7,298 nt of DNA from Sabulitectum sp964386635 (GTDB lineage Bacteria > Fermentibacterota > Fermentibacteria > Fermentibacterales > JCC-6). Made by a program: the position numbers and the translations under genes. A model generated the notes under the pieces. That model was not told the origin of the DNA and ran no database searches. It saw nothing but the letters and a program-made list of their open reading frames with translations. The stretch spans positions 1 to 7,298 of the forward strand of contig CAYLRO010000077.1 of the NCBI GenBank assembly GCA_964386635.1. The letters run 5' to 3'. Below, in pieces: positions 5,453 to 7,298 of the stretch (its first letter is position 1; the number at the start of each line of letters is the position of its first letter).

Positions 5453-7298
5453 ATGACCGGAATGATGCTGCTGCTTGCTGCGGCTTTAATGACAACGCCT
5501 GAACAGGACTATTCGAGGATGGTAGTTATGGGGGAGGATGGGATTATCGGTGATCTGCCCCTTGAGCACACGGAAGCTGAGATAACTGTAGAGGGTTCGA
5601 TACAGCTGGTGACCGTCCGGCAGGTTTACGGAAATCCTTATGATGAGCCCATCGAAACAGTGTATGTGTTTCCACTGCCACAGAGCGGTGCTGTCTACAG
5701 CATGAACATGGAGATAGGTGACAGACTCATTGAAGGGGAAATTCGCGAAAGACAGGAAGCGCAGAGAATCTACGAAGAGGCAATCAGTCAGGGGCGAACC
5801 GCTGCTCTCCTTGAGCAGGAGCGGCCGAATATCTTCACTCAGACTGTGGGAAACATTTTACCTGGTGATGACATAGTCATAGAAATAATGTACGCTGCTC
5901 CAGTGGATTACAATGACGGTACCTGGGAAGTTGTATACCCTATGGTTGTAGGTCCCAGGTTTAATCCTGACGGTGTTACTGATGCTGGCAGGATATCTCC
6001 TGATATTGTACCTGAAGGAACAAGAAGCGGTTACGATATCGAGCTTTCACTTACCCTTGACCCTGGACTTGAGATCCGGGAGTTCGAATCCCTGAACCAT
6101 GCTGTAAGCACCAGAATACTTGATGAGGGTATACTTTCTGTTGAACTCAGCAGAGAGCATGAGATTCCCAACCGTGATTTTGTCTTTACCTATGCCACTG
6201 CAGGTGACGAGATTGGTGCAGGTGTTGTTTCTCATTACGGCGAACTTGGCGGCCACTTCATGCTGATGCTGGAACCTGATGCGGAAGTTGACCCTGATCT
6301 TATCGCCCCGAAGGAGATATTCTTTGTTGTGGACAATTCCGGCTCCATGAGCGGTCAGCCAATGGAAGTGGCAAAGGAAACAGTACGGCAGTTCGTTGAA
6401 GGAATGAATGCCAACGATTCATTCCAGATCATGCGGTTCTCAGAGACTGCAAGCGCCATGAGCAATTCCCCTCTGGAGAACACCCCGGGCAATATCCAGA
6501 GAGGCCTTCAGTACATAGATCAGATGTACGGTATGGGCGGCACCATGATGATCGAGGGTGTCAGGGCCTGCGTGGGCTACCCGGAAGACCCAGAGAGAAT
6601 GCGTTACATCATTTTCCTTACAGATGGCTACATAGGCAACGAATCGGAGATCCTCTCCGAGCTCAGAACAACCCTGGGTGAGAACATGAGACTCTTCAGT
6701 GTAGGTGTGGGTTCCAGCACCAACCGTTATCTCATCGAGGGTCTTGCTGAAGAAGGCAGGGGATATGCCACTTATGTAGCTCTTGACCAGGATCCAAAGA
6801 GTGCAGTGGAAGACATTTATGAGAAGATCAACAACCCCTACCTGGTAAACATCGAAGTTGACTGGGGCAATCTGGATGTTACAGATGTGTATCCCAGAGA
6901 GATAAGGGATCTCTATGACGGTGAACCGCTTGTAGTGGTTGGCCGATATGATGAGCCTGGAAGAGATGAGATAACCATCACTGGAACAGTAGGCGGAAGA
7001 GAATGGGAACAGTCCATGAGCGTTCGTCTTGTATCAAGAGGTGGAACAGAAGCGGCAGACAGACTCTGGGCAAGAAACAAGATTCATCATCTGAACAGGC
7101 TGATACTGGATTCCCAGTACAGATCCAAGCCTTCAGACGGGCTTGTAGAGGAAATCATCGGTACCTCTCTGGACTATTCAGTGCTCTCAGAACACACAGC
7201 TTTCGTTGCTGTTGACACCTACGTGAGAACTGACGGAAGTACCCCTGAAGTCATGGGCATTCCAGTGAATATGCCTGAGGGTGTCAGTTATGACGGAA
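5453..7298 (+). CDS. VIT and VWA domain exported protein (3' end outside window)
   Basis: An open frame of 615 codons runs to the right edge with no stop. The start at 5453 follows AAGGAG (5441-5446) by 6 bases, and a TGA at 5438 excludes an earlier one. Residues 1-15 (MTGMMLLLAAALMTT) are a short hydrophobic export signal without basic residues. About 30-155 is a VIT (vault/inter-alpha-trypsin) domain with YVFPLPQSGAVYSMNMEIGD (71-90), GEIRERQEAQRIYEEA (95-110) and RPNIFTQTVGNILPGD (124-139). About 286-460 is a von Willebrand A domain with a complete metal site (MIDAS): Asp294-x-Ser296-x-Ser298 in DNSGSMSG, Thr364 in GMGGTMM, and Asp391 in FLTDG. The rest (about 465-615) is the beta-rich tail of the family, with SLDYSVLSEHTAFVAVD (572-588). 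The layout matches bacterial inter-alpha-trypsin-inhibitor-like surface proteins (the family that includes marine sortase targets). These are thought to bind proteins or ligands at the cell surface; the ligand is unknown. Any C-terminal anchor lies beyond the window. Confidence 0.92.
   Translation, partial: MTGMMLLLAAALMTTPEQDYSRMVVMGEDGIIGDLPLEHTEAEITVEGSIQLVTVRQVYGNPYDEPIETVYVFPLPQSGAVYSMNMEIGDRLIEGEIRERQEAQRIYEEAISQGRTAALLEQERPNIFTQTVGNILPGDDIVIEIMYAAPVDYNDGTWEVVYPMVVGPRFNPDGVTDAGRISPDIVPEGTRSGYDIELSLTLDPGLEIREFESLNHAVSTRILDEGILSVELSREHEIPNRDFVFTYATAGDEIGAGVVSHYGELGGHFMLMLEPDAEVDPDLIAPKEIFFVVDNSGSMSGQPMEVAKETVRQFVEGMNANDSFQIMRFSETASAMSNSPLENTPGNIQRGLQYIDQMYGMGGTMMIEGVRACVGYPEDPERMRYIIFLTDGYIGNESEILSELRTTLGENMRLFSVGVGSSTNRYLIEGLAEEGRGYATYVALDQDPKSAVEDIYEKINNPYLVNIEVDWGNLDVTDVYPREIRDLYDGEPLVVVGRYDEPGRDEITITGTVGGREWEQSMSVRLVSRGGTEAADRLWARNKIHHLNRLILDSQYRSKPSDGLVEEIIGTSLDYSVLSEHTAFVAVDTYVRTDGSTPEVMGIPVNMPEGVSYDG

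Noticed and set aside
6047..6256. 69-codon minus-strand frame within the VIT/VWA gene
   Set aside because: It is antisense to a continuous 615-codon domain-bearing frame and has no recognisable product.

Overview
The window is ordinary protein-coding bacterial DNA of moderate GC. It holds seven genes (two cut by the window edges) with short intergenic gaps and Shine-Dalgarno sites of the AGGAGG/AAGGAG type. There are no tRNA, rRNA, CRISPR or insertion-sequence features that I can see. Two exported proteins end in beta-rich C-terminal domains of the FlgD-like / type IX-sorting-like kind, one of them on a C10 (streptopain-type) peptidase, and a VIT/VWA surface protein is also present. That combination suggests a Gram-negative member of the FCB assemblage or a neighbouring candidate phylum (Fermentibacterota- or WOR-3-like). 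This placement is inferred from protein style, not from a phylogenetic marker.

Layout. 1-467 (+): the C-terminal end of a secreted protein, with a PQQ/beta-propeller-like scrap followed by a FlgD-like sorting domain. 468-631: an intergenic region with a weak hairpin, an inverted repeat and a good sigma70-type promoter. 632-2257 (+): L-glutamate gamma-semialdehyde dehydrogenase (pruA), the NAD-dependent second step of proline catabolism. 2266-3690 (-): a secreted C10 cysteine peptidase with signal peptide, propeptide, complete Cys/His dyad and C-terminal sorting domain, convergent with pruA with only 8 bases between the stops. 3691-3794: a divergent promoter region with a perfect extended -10 for the peptidase. 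3795-4337 (+): a small exported protein of unknown family. 4321-5368 (-): a two-gene unit, a ThiS-type sulfur carrier followed one base later by a ten-helix EamA/DMT permease. The permease overlaps the 3' end of the unknown gene by 17 bases. 5369-5452: a divergent promoter region. 5453 to the window end (+): a VIT plus VWA domain protein with an intact MIDAS, running off the window.

How they fit together. A secreted peptidase next to a proline/P5C-oxidising dehydrogenase fits growth on proteins or peptides, but the two genes are convergent and not one operon, so this is only suggestive. The ThiS-permease pair is the tightest functional link: the codons for the essential C-terminal Gly-Gly of ThiS lie inside the ribosome binding site of the permease gene. 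No thiF, thiG or thiH is in the window. I did not find a clearly new multi-gene system. The most useful leads are the orphan ThiS/permease pair, the unusual acidic Tyr/His-rich loop beside the peptidase active site, and the unknown 180-residue exported protein.
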